Virus record (IMG/VR): IMGVR_UViG_3300044846_001622
Span: 1 to 21,017 of that record
Reading direction: 5' to 3' (one strand)
DNA length: 21,017 nucleotides
DNA from: a virus
Shown: one piece after another, positions 1-8,284 of the stretch
Numbering within the stretch: position 1 is the first letter of the stretch
How the letters are laid out: each line of letters opens with the position of its first letter
Notes under the pieces: generated by a model
The model's input: only the letters and a program-made list of their open reading frames with translations
Database searches by the model: none
What the model was told of the DNA's origin: nothing
Position numbers and translations under genes: made by a program

Positions 1-51
1 AAGACTCTGCTCATTGGTGTAATTTGCGAGTGATGATACTACAAATGACAT
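1..51 (-). CDS. Probable major capsid protein, 5' end only
   Basis: An ATG at 51-49 opens a frame that stays open to the window edge (17 codons, beginning MSFVVSSLANYTNEQSL). It starts four bases after the stop of the scaffold-like gene. In phages with an XkdF-type protease followed by a scaffold-like protein, the next gene is usually the major capsid protein, and the short N-terminus looks like the start of one. The identity is inferred from position; only the reading frame is seen. No copy of the late promoter motif lies directly before it, so it is probably co-transcribed from the motif at 609-636. Confidence 0.6.
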   Translation of the reverse strand, partial: MSFVVSSLANYTNEQSL

Positions 52-55
52 ATTT

Positions 56-601
56 TTATTTTTTCTTTAGTTGTTGTGCGATTTTTACAATGTTTGCAAA
101 TTGTTGCTCTTTTTTGCTTAACGTCTCGGGTGCTTTTGTTGGTTCAGCACTTGGAAGATTTGCAACCTTCTCTACTAAGTCAACAGTTTTAGAAAACATT
201 TCACTTTGCTTTTCTAATTTAGCTACTACACTTTCAAATTGTGCAGTTAATAAAGCGATTTTGCTTTCTAAGTTACTTACTACTTCGTTGAATTTTTCAA
301 TTGTTGCAAATTCTTTTGCAGCTTCAATTTCAACTTCAACTTCTGCAGTAGGTTCTACGATTTCAGTAACGATACCAGCAACAGTAGTTACAAGTGTACC
401 ACCTTCTACTTCGTGAGTAGCGTCGGGAGCAGGAATATCGCCTTCGGCAGTTTCTACCAAAATAGCAGTACCTACAGAAAGTTCACCTTCCCATTTGATT
501 ACCGTTCCATCTGTTAAAACGGCACTTGCCATTTCAACAGATACCGCATCGTCAAATTTCAACATTGAGCGGATTTCTTGAATTAAACTTTTAGAGTCCA
601 T
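56..601 (-). CDS. Head scaffold-like assembly protein
   Basis: A 181-residue acidic protein. Residues about 1-75 form a beta-rich segment (DGTVIKWEGELSVGTAILVETAEG), and residues about 95-150 are predicted helical coiled coil with regular hydrophobic spacing, ending in a lysine-rich tail (QQLKKK). It lies between an XkdF-type prohead protease and the probable capsid gene, the usual place for a scaffold or capsid-assembly protein that is cleaved or expelled during head maturation. No catalytic motif is visible. The start is ATG at 601, seven bases after the CTAATATA half of a late-promoter-like motif, so its mRNA may be nearly leaderless. The scaffold role is inferred from position and composition; a minor head protein is the alternative. 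Confidence 0.7.
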   Translation of the reverse strand: MDSKSLIQEIRSMLKFDDAVSVEMASAVLTDGTVIKWEGELSVGTAILVETAEGDIPAPDATHEVEGGTLVTTVAGIVTEIVEPTAEVEVEIEAAKEFATIEKFNEVVSNLESKIALLTAQFESVVAKLEKQSEMFSKTVDLVEKVANLPSAEPTKAPETLSKKEQQFANIVKIAQQLKKK

Positions 602-608
602 TTTTATA

Positions 609-636
609 TATATTAGTTTTATGTTTTATTTGTTGC
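609..636 (-). promoter_or_regulatory. Late-promoter-like motif, copy A
   Basis: On the minus strand this reads GCAACAAA, 12 bases, CTAATATA, ending seven bases before the ATG of the scaffold-like gene. The same two boxes with the same spacer occur at 1227-1254 and 7361-7388. It does not match the host TAnnTTTG box. It probably acts as a promoter for a phage-specific sigma factor; function is inferred. Confidence 0.65.
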
Positions 637-641
637 ATTTT

Positions 642-1220
642 TTATTTGCCATTCCACTTTGATAGTAGTGATTTCAAGTCTTCTAAAATTTTATCTTCTT
701 GTATAGGTTCTACAAAATCAAAAAAGCCCTCTACACTAAAACCATTCCAAGTACCATCTTTGCATTTTTGCCAATTTGCATCGTCTTCGATAAAGTAACT
801 AACAAACCAACTACCATCTTTTGCATCATCAAATCCTTTTGGTGGCATTATACCACGTTCAAAATCCAATAAATAAGATTCAAATAAAACGCATCCATCT
901 ATTGCCTTATCGTGGTCGACATTTACACTATTGTACTTGTTGTTTTTCGCCCACTTTTTAGCAATTTTATAAATGGTTTCTTTGTCAAAGACCACGTAAT
1001 ATTCACCACGAGAATCATCACGACGATAAATTGGCAAATCAGCCAACATCGCAGCCCCTGAAATAATCCTTTTTTCTTCATTTTGAATAGCAAATTTTCT
1101 ACGCTGATTGAAAGCCATAAAATCTTTTTCAATTGCTGGTTTGTCAACTAAAGAAATAAATTCGACGCCACTTTCTAAATCTTCCTCAGATATGGTCAAT
1201 TTGTAAATAGGTAAATCCAT
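642..1220 (-). CDS. XkdF-type prohead serine protease
   Basis: 192 residues, about the normal size of the family. The N-terminus (residues 8-36, containing EEDLESGVEFISLVDKPAI and then KDF) is the hallmark of the Bacteroidota version of XkdF/Peptidase S78_2. The likely catalytic His lies in VNVDHD (about residue 103) and the likely catalytic Ser in NGFSVEGFF (about residue 162), in the usual order for phage head maturation proteases. It would cleave scaffold and capsid proteins inside the prohead. It sits between the tape measure gene and the scaffold-like gene. The ATG at 1220 is six bases after the CTAATATA half of a late-promoter-like motif, and the next gene has its own copy of that motif. 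Confidence 0.85.
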   Translation of the reverse strand: MDLPIYKLTISEEDLESGVEFISLVDKPAIEKDFMAFNQRRKFAIQNEEKRIISGAAMLADLPIYRRDDSRGEYYVVFDKETIYKIAKKWAKNNKYNSVNVDHDKAIDGCVLFESYLLDFERGIMPPKGFDDAKDGSWFVSYFIEDDANWQKCKDGTWNGFSVEGFFDFVEPIQEDKILEDLKSLLSKWNGK

Positions 1221-1226
1221 ATAATG

Positions 1227-1254
1227 TATATTAGTTTAATTTAAATTTTGTTGC
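1227..1254 (-). promoter_or_regulatory. Late-promoter-like motif, copy B
   Basis: Minus strand GCAACAAA, 12 bases, CTAATATA, ending six bases before the ATG of the protease gene. It fills nearly all of the 35-base gap after the tape measure stop. It has the same boxes and spacer as copies A and C while the spacer sequence differs, which points to selection on the two boxes. Confidence 0.65.
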
Positions 1255-1255
1255 G

Positions 1256-3493
1256 TTATTCTACTACACTTACACTTTGATTGTTGCTTACACGCTTCTG
1301 TGTGCGTGAAATATCGCCTTCGGTAACGTAAACACGTCTGTCTTGTGTTAACTCGTTGCCATTGCCTAAACTTGACATTCTTGGTGCAGCCATTTGTGTA
1401 ACTTCACCACCACCAGCAGCACGATTTCCACCAGCACTTGGTGTGGATTTACTTTGAAATTTAGTATCGCTAATTTTCTTTAAGTTAGCCAAACCGAATG
1501 CAAGTGCAGCACCAGCCTGAACGTACGGGTAAGCTGGAAATATTGCAGTTATTGGTGATTTGTTTGCAGTTGTGAATGCACTTTGTGTACCTTCAATAGT
1601 TGACATTATTGTACTTGCATATTTTAACGCCTTGTCAATTTCAAAAGCACGTTTTTGGGATTCTTCACTATCACTTGCAAAGGCTTCATTCAATGAAGAC
1701 AACGCACTCAAAGAACTATTTGCTATATTATAAATACCTTCTTGTTTATTCTTTTCACGTTCTAAATCATCGGCAGCTTCTTTGTCTTTTATTGCTTTTT
1801 TCTTCTCAAAAATTTGAGCTTCTATTTCTATAGTTGCATCACCAGCATCTTGAACAGAAACTAATTTTGCCTCAAGATTTTCAACCTCAAGACGTGCAAC
1901 TTCTTTTTCAATTTCTTCTTTTGTTTTACCACTTTCTTTTGCAATCAAAATTTGTTGTGCGTAGTATTCGTCGTAGCTTTTTAAAAGAATTTGATTTGCT
2001 GCATCAGTATCTGTTTGTTGTTGAGCAATTAATTTTTCAGCTTCTGCCTTTATTTTTAAATCGTCTGCCTTTATTTTTTCATTAAATCCAGTCTTTTGAT
2101 TTATTCTATCTACATCTAATTTTGCTAAATCTTCATTTAGTTTTCTTTGTTGTGCAAGTCTTTGTTTTGGGTCAGTAATTGCACCAAGTAACGCTTGTTC
2201 TTTTTTAATTGCATTTTCTTTTGCACTTAAAGAAAGTTCTGCATATTTATTTTCTATTACAATTTTTTCACGTTCTGTTAAAAGCAAATTAGAAAGTTCT
2301 TTTGCCTTTGCTTTTTCAAGTGCAATTAATTGAAGATTTAATTTATTTTGAAGTGTAGAATTTTGCCTTTCGTAAGCGTCGTTTACTGTTGTTGTAACTT
2401 CAGCAACTTTTGTTTCACTTTTAGTTAAATCTTTTAAAATGTTATTATATGCTTCCGTCGCAATATTTAATAAACCTTGTGATTTAGTAATGTTTTCATT
2501 TGCTTTTTGTTTTGCCCTACTTACTTTTGCACCTTCATAATCTGATGTCATTAATGCCATATCAATAGCATATAATTGGTCTAAAAATCCTACTTGTTCA
2601 TCAACAGTTTTATTTTGTTCACGGTATATTTTTTCAGTTTCTTCAGCAATAATTTTTTCTAATGCTTGTGCTTGTGCTTTTTGCTTAATTAAAACAATAT
2701 TATCTTGTATTCTATCATTTAATATTTGTAAAGATTTAGCACTATTTACATTTATATCACCAGTTTCAACACCTAATTTATTTAATTCCTTAAGTGCAGT
2801 TTTGCGTTCCTTTTCAGTTAAGGTAGTATCTCCAACAAGTTTTTGATATGACTTTAATTTTTCAATATTACCTTGTTGTGCTGCAACTGCATCTCTTGTT
2901 GCTGCATTGACTTTGGTTTGTTCTTCACTTACACCACCTAATGCTTCTTTAATATCGTCCCAATATGTAATAAGCAATCCTAACCCCACAACCAACGCAC
3001 CAATACCGGTTGCAATTATAGCCCCTTTTAAAGTGCTAAATGCTTTTATAACGCCTTGTAGTGTATCTTTTGCAAGTGTGGTAAATTGTTGTTGTACTTT
3101 TCCAAGTCCTTCAAGACCTTGAGCCAATGCCATTGCACCTTGTACTTTAACAAGTTGTTTTTGTAAGTCCTCACTTTCAGAACCAAACAAAGCCATCGCA
3201 CCTTGTGCTGCACTAAAGCCACTTGCAACACCATTAACAACCGTTTGAACTTTTGCAAACTTATCAGGATTTAACGCCTTTACTCGGTCGTTAAAATCTT
3301 CCATTTGGTCAGCAAGGTTTGCAACCTTTTGTTGACCCGCTAATGCTTCTTGACTAAATTCGCCAAACGCTGCAACTAATTGTTGAGCTTCGTTTTTGGC
3401 TTCCTTTAATTGTTGTTTAAACGTTTTTACGGTTTCTGTTGCACCACCTTTTGGGGTTACTTCTATTTCTATTGCTGCGGTTGATTTTGCCAT
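1256..3493 (-). CDS. Tail tape measure protein
   Basis: 745 residues, mostly helical and rich in Ala, Lys, Gln and Glu. Residues about 15-110 and 280-620 have long coiled-coil character. A hydrophobic stretch near residues 155-180 (ATGIGALVVGLGLLITYW) is typical of tape measure proteins, which set tail length and enter the host envelope during DNA delivery. At roughly 0.15 nm per residue the length would fit a tail of about 110 nm. Its ATG overlaps the stop of the preceding tail gene (TAATG), showing translational coupling. No lytic transglycosylase or peptidase motif is visible. The role is well supported by composition and by its place in the tail cluster. Confidence 0.85.
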   Translation of the reverse strand: MAKSTAAIEIEVTPKGGATETVKTFKQQLKEAKNEAQQLVAAFGEFSQEALAGQQKVANLADQMEDFNDRVKALNPDKFAKVQTVVNGVASGFSAAQGAMALFGSESEDLQKQLVKVQGAMALAQGLEGLGKVQQQFTTLAKDTLQGVIKAFSTLKGAIIATGIGALVVGLGLLITYWDDIKEALGGVSEEQTKVNAATRDAVAAQQGNIEKLKSYQKLVGDTTLTEKERKTALKELNKLGVETGDINVNSAKSLQILNDRIQDNIVLIKQKAQAQALEKIIAEETEKIYREQNKTVDEQVGFLDQLYAIDMALMTSDYEGAKVSRAKQKANENITKSQGLLNIATEAYNNILKDLTKSETKVAEVTTTVNDAYERQNSTLQNKLNLQLIALEKAKAKELSNLLLTEREKIVIENKYAELSLSAKENAIKKEQALLGAITDPKQRLAQQRKLNEDLAKLDVDRINQKTGFNEKIKADDLKIKAEAEKLIAQQQTDTDAANQILLKSYDEYYAQQILIAKESGKTKEEIEKEVARLEVENLEAKLVSVQDAGDATIEIEAQIFEKKKAIKDKEAADDLEREKNKQEGIYNIANSSLSALSSLNEAFASDSEESQKRAFEIDKALKYASTIMSTIEGTQSAFTTANKSPITAIFPAYPYVQAGAALAFGLANLKKISDTKFQSKSTPSAGGNRAAGGGEVTQMAAPRMSSLGNGNELTQDRRVYVTEGDISRTQKRVSNNQSVSVVE

Positions 3494-6219
3494 TATTCTA
3501 CTATTATAAAATATTTAGTTCCTGATGAGATAAAGTGATGTGTCGCTTTGTTTGTGCTTATTGCGTGACTTGTTGAATTGTCAATTAAAATTGAACCATC
3601 ACCAGCCGTGATTGTTAACGTATGACTATTGCCCAATTTTTTACACGCAAACACTTTGCCTTTATTACTTGCACTTGGTGTTGGTAAAACCACGCTTATG
3701 TTCCCACCAGCACAATCGGCAACGATTAAATAATCATCGTATAAAGCCGTATAAGGTGAATCAGCGTGTACAATTTCTTCTATTTTTCCACTACCTAACC
3801 ACGCCCCAACAACTGGGTAATTCTCAACATAAACCCTATTTGATTCTGTGATTGAATATGTATCGCAATTTATAGCCGTTACACTTTCAAAATTAATTGG
3901 AATGTCTACTTGTGTACCACCTAAAATTGTGTTTGCAAATCTACCTTGTGAAACGTGGTCATTGCCTACCGTGATATTGTCTTTTGAATCTAAACCACTA
4001 TCACCAATGTTTACGCCCCCAGTAGTTACGCCCGTGAATCCAACTGGTTTGCCGAATGGGTATCTATCACCAAAAATATCAGTAACTCCTAATCCTACAT
4101 TCTTTTTGTTTGAAGTTGTTGGTTCATAATAAGTCACTAAAAGAAATTCACATAGATACACGCCTTCTTGCAAAGGGTTGTAATCTGTTATTTTGTTAAG
4201 TCTCCAATATTGACCCTCAAAGAAATATAGGTCTTTAAATTTAATGTTTGCCCATTGATACGGATTGATACGGAAATATCCTTTAAATACTTTACTATTT
4301 TTATCGGTGATTTCTTTGATTGTCTTAAACCAATAAACATTAACTAAGTTTTGATTTGAGTAATTTAACCCCATACTTGTAATGACATAGTTTGGCATTC
4401 CAAAATTTAGGTCGAATTGCATATTATCCGTGTCGTCAATGTGCAGCGTTAAAGGGTATTTTGTAAAATTAGGTGTGTTTGTTGGCGTTGTATTGTACAC
4501 TTCATACAAAGATGTAGTCTTAACTCCCCCAAAATATAGACATCTAAGCTGTCCTTTGTCATTATTTGCGTTTAATATATAAGAATAATATCTACTATTG
4601 TCTTGAAAAATCATTGTAGGTGCAAATGTGACTTCTATTTTCTTTTCTTCTTTTACAAAATCATTGTCTAAACGTATTATTCTATCACCATATATACGTG
4701 TTGTACTTTGTTTATATTCAGTATTCCTATTATCTTGACCTTCTTTGTAAGTAAATACATAGGGGTTTGCTTCTAAATCACCCATTGGAACTATTTGTAC
4801 GTTCTGCGAATAGTCAACTAAATGAGTCCAATCTTGAGTAGTGCCGTTATAAAATTCGTCACGTGGTATAAATCGCAGTTTCTTAGGGTTATCGCTATCT
4901 TGTTCAATATACAAGTTAAACATTTTAACAAAGTTAAATAGTAATTCTTTTTGTGTAAAGTCGCCACTAAAAAACTGCGAAAAATCTAATGTGTTTAAAT
5001 ATCCGTAATTAAATGCTGAAATACGATTAAAAAAATAGTTATCATTTGCATCAAGTGATAATGAAGATAATAAATTATAAAAATTTCTACCTGAAAATTC
5101 AATAAATTTAATTTGTATTTCATCACCTTGAAAACATTGTAATGATTCAAAAGATGTTGAATCAAACGACCAATTATTTACTACACTATTTGTCGACGGT
5201 ATGTAAATAGTCCTACTTAAAACACCATTTCTATATACGCCAAACCCCAGTCTTGATGTTTCCGCAGAAATCAAACCACTTGGAATACTTGCACTACCTT
5301 TAATTGATAAATAAAAATCATAGGTTGCAGTAATTGGTGAAATAAACTTATAAGTTGACGTATTATAATTTCCCCCATTGTCAAAGTTGCCACCAGTTGA
5401 GTCGTTGTTAAATGGCACTAATTGATTGAATGTAGTAATCGTAATTGTTGTTGTGTTTGCTGATTGAAATAAACGATTATTTGCCGATGTTTCATCAGTA
5501 TTTAATCCAAAATTTGTAAATGGGATAATTAAACGTTTAAACCTATCAGTTGTAAAAAATGAATCAGACGTGTATTGGTAGCCAGTAGTTGACATTATTT
5601 TGTCTACTATTGTCTTTGCATATAAACAAGGTATATGGTCATCTACTCGCCATTGATTTGTTTTAGTGTTTTTGCTTCCGAACTTATTTAGCATTTGTGC
5701 GTAAACATAACCTTCACCATACGCAAAGGCTTGTGAGCTTCCGTTTTTTATTATTGACGTGTCCCAAGAATTGGTGACGTTTGTTGAAGTTAAAGTATGG
5801 TTGTATTCGTCAAAGTTTAATTCGCTTAATTTGGCATTGCCCAGCGTTGTAAACAAGTCAGCAGTCTGTCCGTGTAGTGAACATTCATATTCTATAAAAT
5901 CGTGGTCTAAGACGTTTATTTGAATCAATCTAATAAAGCCCCTTAACTGCTCAAAGCCATCGACCAAAACAACGACATCAGCTTTTTTGTTTGGGTTGAA
6001 GTTAGGTGCAAATTGTCCACTACCTAAGACCGTGTGTTCAACTTCAAATATACCACCGAATAAAATATTGTTTGTTTTTGTGCCTGGTATTTTTGCAGTC
6101 TTTGACCAATCACTTGAACGTTGCTCAGGGTTTTTAATATCGGCAATTGAACGGGTTATAAGTAGGTCAAAATCTTCGCTTAAATCGACCAGCGTATTAT
6201 TTACAAATAAGTTTATCAT
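3493..6219 (-). CDS. Large tail protein (tail tip or fibre-like)
   Basis: 908 residues, beta-rich, with many Asn, Thr, Tyr and Phe. The N-terminus (about 1-150) resembles the assembly part of Bacteroidota phage tail proteins. The last ~100 residues carry a segment (DDYLIVADCAGGNISVVLPTP, then NKGKVF and TITAGDG) of a type found at the C-termini of phage tail fibres and tips, often surface-exposed. It overlaps the gene before it by ATGA and the tape measure gene after it by TAATG, so the three are one translational unit, probably started at motif C (7361-7388). No signal peptide or enzyme motif is visible. A tail-tip or receptor-binding role is inferred; the exact structural part is unknown. 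Confidence 0.7.
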   Translation of the reverse strand: MINLFVNNTLVDLSEDFDLLITRSIADIKNPEQRSSDWSKTAKIPGTKTNNILFGGIFEVEHTVLGSGQFAPNFNPNKKADVVVLVDGFEQLRGFIRLIQINVLDHDFIEYECSLHGQTADLFTTLGNAKLSELNFDEYNHTLTSTNVTNSWDTSIIKNGSSQAFAYGEGYVYAQMLNKFGSKNTKTNQWRVDDHIPCLYAKTIVDKIMSTTGYQYTSDSFFTTDRFKRLIIPFTNFGLNTDETSANNRLFQSANTTTITITTFNQLVPFNNDSTGGNFDNGGNYNTSTYKFISPITATYDFYLSIKGSASIPSGLISAETSRLGFGVYRNGVLSRTIYIPSTNSVVNNWSFDSTSFESLQCFQGDEIQIKFIEFSGRNFYNLLSSLSLDANDNYFFNRISAFNYGYLNTLDFSQFFSGDFTQKELLFNFVKMFNLYIEQDSDNPKKLRFIPRDEFYNGTTQDWTHLVDYSQNVQIVPMGDLEANPYVFTYKEGQDNRNTEYKQSTTRIYGDRIIRLDNDFVKEEKKIEVTFAPTMIFQDNSRYYSYILNANNDKGQLRCLYFGGVKTTSLYEVYNTTPTNTPNFTKYPLTLHIDDTDNMQFDLNFGMPNYVITSMGLNYSNQNLVNVYWFKTIKEITDKNSKVFKGYFRINPYQWANIKFKDLYFFEGQYWRLNKITDYNPLQEGVYLCEFLLVTYYEPTTSNKKNVGLGVTDIFGDRYPFGKPVGFTGVTTGGVNIGDSGLDSKDNITVGNDHVSQGRFANTILGGTQVDIPINFESVTAINCDTYSITESNRVYVENYPVVGAWLGSGKIEEIVHADSPYTALYDDYLIVADCAGGNISVVLPTPSASNKGKVFACKKLGNSHTLTITAGDGSILIDNSTSHAISTNKATHHFISSGTKYFIIVE

Positions 6220-7355
6220 AAGCGTTGAACTTTATCTACAAATGACAAATCGCATTCTATTGTCAAATTAAAAACTTTGTCGTTTAACAATGTTTTTACT
6301 GAGTAGTCGGTGTTGGTGATGTTAATTGCTTTCAAAACTCCATCGTCTAACAACCATATAGAGGGTGAAGCTACCAACTCTTTGAGCCATACACTTTCTT
6401 CTTCTGTGATCCAGTTAGAATTGAGTGTAATTTTTTGCATTATTTCGGTGTTGTAGTTACTGATACTTCTTGCACTGGTCTCGTAGGAATAACTTGAACC
6501 TGATAAACTGTATTGTGTTTGCTTGTAAGTTTTTCTTTGTATAGTAAAGTTATCTTTTCTGACCCTATTAAAGCGAAATGACTCGATAGCCCCGTATCTG
6601 TTGAGGAAGTAAACGTCATTATTTGCGTACTTTGTGCATTCATCTTTTATGTCTATTCTATATGTTTCACTTGTTGAGCCAGTACCAACTGCCTTGACCT
6701 CTAAATAGGTCGCACCACTTGCTGGTATAATTGGAATCCGTATAACCGAATCTGTTATTCCACTTAGTAAAATGATTTGTGTTGTTGCTGCTGGGAAAGT
6801 TTTAATTTCTACACTCGCAGCATTCCCACGCCAAAAGTAAAGCCAGTCTTTTTGATTTTGATAAATGGTTTTACTTCGCATTGTTGTTAAAAACTCGGCA
6901 TTTTTTGTAGTGTTAATTTTGTAGTCATTCTCAGCAAACGAAACAAAGTCGATAGGATTTAAAGCCATATTATACGCAGTTAATCCCGTCACGTTAGTTG
7001 CACCACTTACTTCGATAATTGGTGAAGTAGTGCCAGTAGAATACTCGTAACCAAAGTTTACCTTGTAAGGAATGTAACTATTCGGGCATCCACTCACAGA
7101 CGTATCGTCGATATCCCAATCTAAGGTAACAAAGTTCTCAATTAGACGCCCAATGTTAAATACACTTTTGTTTGTGCTATTGGGATAGATAGGTGCTTTT
7201 AAACGTGCAATTCGTGTTGTATTTTGAAACACATCGGCAATGAATTTAAAGTTTGGCTTGGTATAAATAGCACTATCACTCTCAGTAATGACAAAATTTA
7301 AATCATTATATGCTGGTGCGTTATTGTCGGGTTTTTGATTGACTGTTATACTCAC
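6216..7355 (-). CDS. Tail structural protein, GTG start
   Basis: 379 residues, beta-rich, resembling structural proteins that precede large tail proteins in Bacteroidota phages (segments such as YFLNRYGAIESFRFNRV and NWITEEESVWLKELVASPSIW). It may be a distal tail or baseplate-type protein. There is no ATG near the 5' end; GTG at 7355 is the only sensible start, and it lies five bases after the CTAATATA box of motif C. It ends in an ATGA overlap with the 908-residue tail gene. It is the first gene of the tail operon and lies behind two terminators, so its expression probably depends on motif C. The structural role is inferred from neighbours and residue pattern. Confidence 0.7.
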   Translation of the reverse strand: MSITVNQKPDNNAPAYNDLNFVITESDSAIYTKPNFKFIADVFQNTTRIARLKAPIYPNSTNKSVFNIGRLIENFVTLDWDIDDTSVSGCPNSYIPYKVNFGYEYSTGTTSPIIEVSGATNVTGLTAYNMALNPIDFVSFAENDYKINTTKNAEFLTTMRSKTIYQNQKDWLYFWRGNAASVEIKTFPAATTQIILLSGITDSVIRIPIIPASGATYLEVKAVGTGSTSETYRIDIKDECTKYANNDVYFLNRYGAIESFRFNRVRKDNFTIQRKTYKQTQYSLSGSSYSYETSARSISNYNTEIMQKITLNSNWITEEESVWLKELVASPSIWLLDDGVLKAINITNTDYSVKTLLNDKVFNLTIECDLSFVDKVQRL

Positions 7356-7360
7356 TCTTA

Positions 7361-7388
7361 TATATTAGCACTTTGTGAATTTTGTTGC
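7361..7388 (-). promoter_or_regulatory. Late-promoter-like motif, copy C
   Basis: Minus strand GCAACAAA, 12 bases, CTAATATA, ending five bases before the GTG of the first tail gene and starting just after the U-tract of terminator T2. Transcripts from the terminase region should mostly stop upstream, so this site is well placed to be the real start of tail-gene transcription. Confidence 0.65.
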
Positions 7389-7395
7389 TTTGATG

Positions 7396-7431
7396 AAAAA
7401 ACCCCCATAGCTGGTTTAGACTATGAGGGTT
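7396..7431 (-). terminator. Intrinsic terminator T2
   Basis: Minus strand: an 11-bp stem (AACCCTCATAG with CTATGGGGGTT, one G-U pair), a 10-base loop, then a run of T. It is a classic intrinsic terminator and lies directly before late motif C. It shares its core (AACCCT, ACCAG, GGGGTT) with T1, suggesting a tandem duplication. Confidence 0.8.
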
Positions 7432-7455
7432 AAAGCACGATTGAAAGAACGAACA

Positions 7456-7486
7456 CAAATATACACTAATTTTTGACATAAAAAAA
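7456..7486 (-). promoter_or_regulatory. Host-type promoter candidate between the two terminators
   Basis: Minus strand TATATTTG (7463-7456) fits the Bacteroidota -7 box TAnnTTTG. Nineteen bases upstream is TTTT, three of four matches to the -33 TTTG. A transcript would start near 7450 and meet T2 after about 55-60 bases, giving a short RNA unless T2 leaks. Confidence 0.4.
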
Positions 7487-7507
7487 CCCCACAACTGGTG
7501 CAGGGTT
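7480..7507 (-). terminator. Intrinsic terminator T1
   Basis: Minus strand: a 9-bp stem (AACCCTGCA with TGTGGGGTT, two G-U pairs), loop CCAGT, then seven T in all. It lies about 40 bases after the stop of the frameshifted tail-chaperone product and would end transcripts coming from the terminase operon. Confidence 0.85.
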
Positions 7508-7547
7508 AAAAGTATAAACTTTTGTATTTTAGAAGAACAATGCAAAC

Positions 7548-8284
7548 CTAAACCAAATTTCTTAAATATGCAAGTACCATACTTTCAAACGTAGTACATT
7601 TTTGCAAATCTTTGTTAAACTCTTTTTGCTTACCCACGTAAAATGCGACTGTGTTTAAAAACTCGACAATAGGCATTTCCAAGATATAATCCCATTTATC
7701 ACGTTCACCTTTGCAAATTTGATTTACGAGTTCAAACCATCCTTGTATGCCATTGCTTTTGCCTTGAGACTCTCCACCATCTGACTCAAATAAGTTTGGG
7801 TAGCGTCCAACAATTTCGGATAAAGACGAGAAAAAAAAAGCGTGTAGCCATATGCTATCTGATACGGCAAATGTAAAAACAAGTTACTGACTTCTTCAAA
7901 TTGCAAACCCAAGTTTTTGATTTTCTTAGGTCGACCAAATATGTTTACTTCTTCACTCATCATTGCCATTATCCTATGAAGATTTGGAAGCGTATCTTCG
8001 CTATTAAATTGTTGAAGTGATATAAAGTGTTGACCTTGCATTTCCATTGCGTTAGGAATCATCCTAAAGCGTCGACCTTTAATTTTAAATCTAAGCTGAA
8101 TAGTATCTTCAAACTTTAGATTGTCCATTATTGTATTGAAGCGATTGAATAAGTCGTAAACTTTCATTTCTTCAACCTCGTCAATATCTCGACCATCTAC
8201 TATGCAAATAGTGTGTATGGCTTTTTCTAAAGGTGAATAGTGATCTATCTCTTTAAGTTCTTGAATATGTTTAATTGTTATCAT
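7548..8284 (-). CDS. Tail assembly chaperone, -1 frameshift (GT-like) product
   Basis: This product would share residues 1-151 with the 186-residue chaperone and then, after a -1 slip on the T9 run at 7839-7831, continue for 94 residues to a TAG at 7550-7548, giving about 245 residues. The extension has no ATG before its last 43 codons, so it cannot easily be expressed alone, yet it has clear protein character (GWFELVNQICKGERDKW, then YILEMPIVEFLNTVAFYVGK). This pattern resembles the second domain of Bacteroidota tail chaperones. In lambda the G/GT pair made by such a slip recruits tail tube subunits to the tape measure. The slip itself is inferred; a homopolymer sequencing error could give the same picture. 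Confidence 0.65.
7724..8284 (-). CDS. Tail assembly chaperone, unshifted (G-like) product
   Basis: 186 residues, read in the zero frame through the T9 run (codons CTT TTT TTT TCT, residues about 149-152). The body is a mixed helical and beta protein (DEVEEMKVYDLFNRFNTIMD, GRRFRMIPN, then ISLQQF) followed by helices. The start ATG overlaps the terminase stop (ATGA). Calling it a tail chaperone rests on its two-frame structure, the character of the extension and its place before the tail operon; there is no enzyme motif. In most phages this gene is directly before the tape measure, but here two large tail genes and a control region lie between. Confidence 0.65.
   Translation of the reverse strand: MITIKHIQELKEIDHYSPLEKAIHTICIVDGRDIDEVEEMKVYDLFNRFNTIMDNLKFEDTIQLRFKIKGRRFRMIPNAMEMQGQHFISLQQFNSEDTLPNLHRIMAMMSEEVNIFGRPKKIKNLGLQFEEVSNLFLHLPYQIAYGYTLFFSRLYPKLLDATQTYLSQMVESLKAKAMAYKDGLNS
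7831..7839 (-). other. Slippery T9 run, probable -1 frameshift site
   Basis: On the coding strand the zero frame reads ACG CTT TTT TTT TCT. The inner T TTT TTT fits the X XXY YYZ rule, allowing both tRNAs to re-pair one base back and continue TTC TCG TCT. Both frames stay open beyond the site: 35 more codons in the zero frame and 94 in the -1 frame. Transcriptional slippage on the run would have a similar effect. Confidence 0.65.

Noticed and set aside
923-1147. Minus-strand 74-codon frame inside the protease gene
   Set aside because: Shadow frame of a well-supported protease gene; no motif and no boundary overlaps.
7321-7545. A 74-codon minus-strand frame across the control region
   Set aside because: It runs through both terminators, the promoter box and late motif C, overlaps the real tail gene, and its protein is low-quality; the hairpins explain the sequence.
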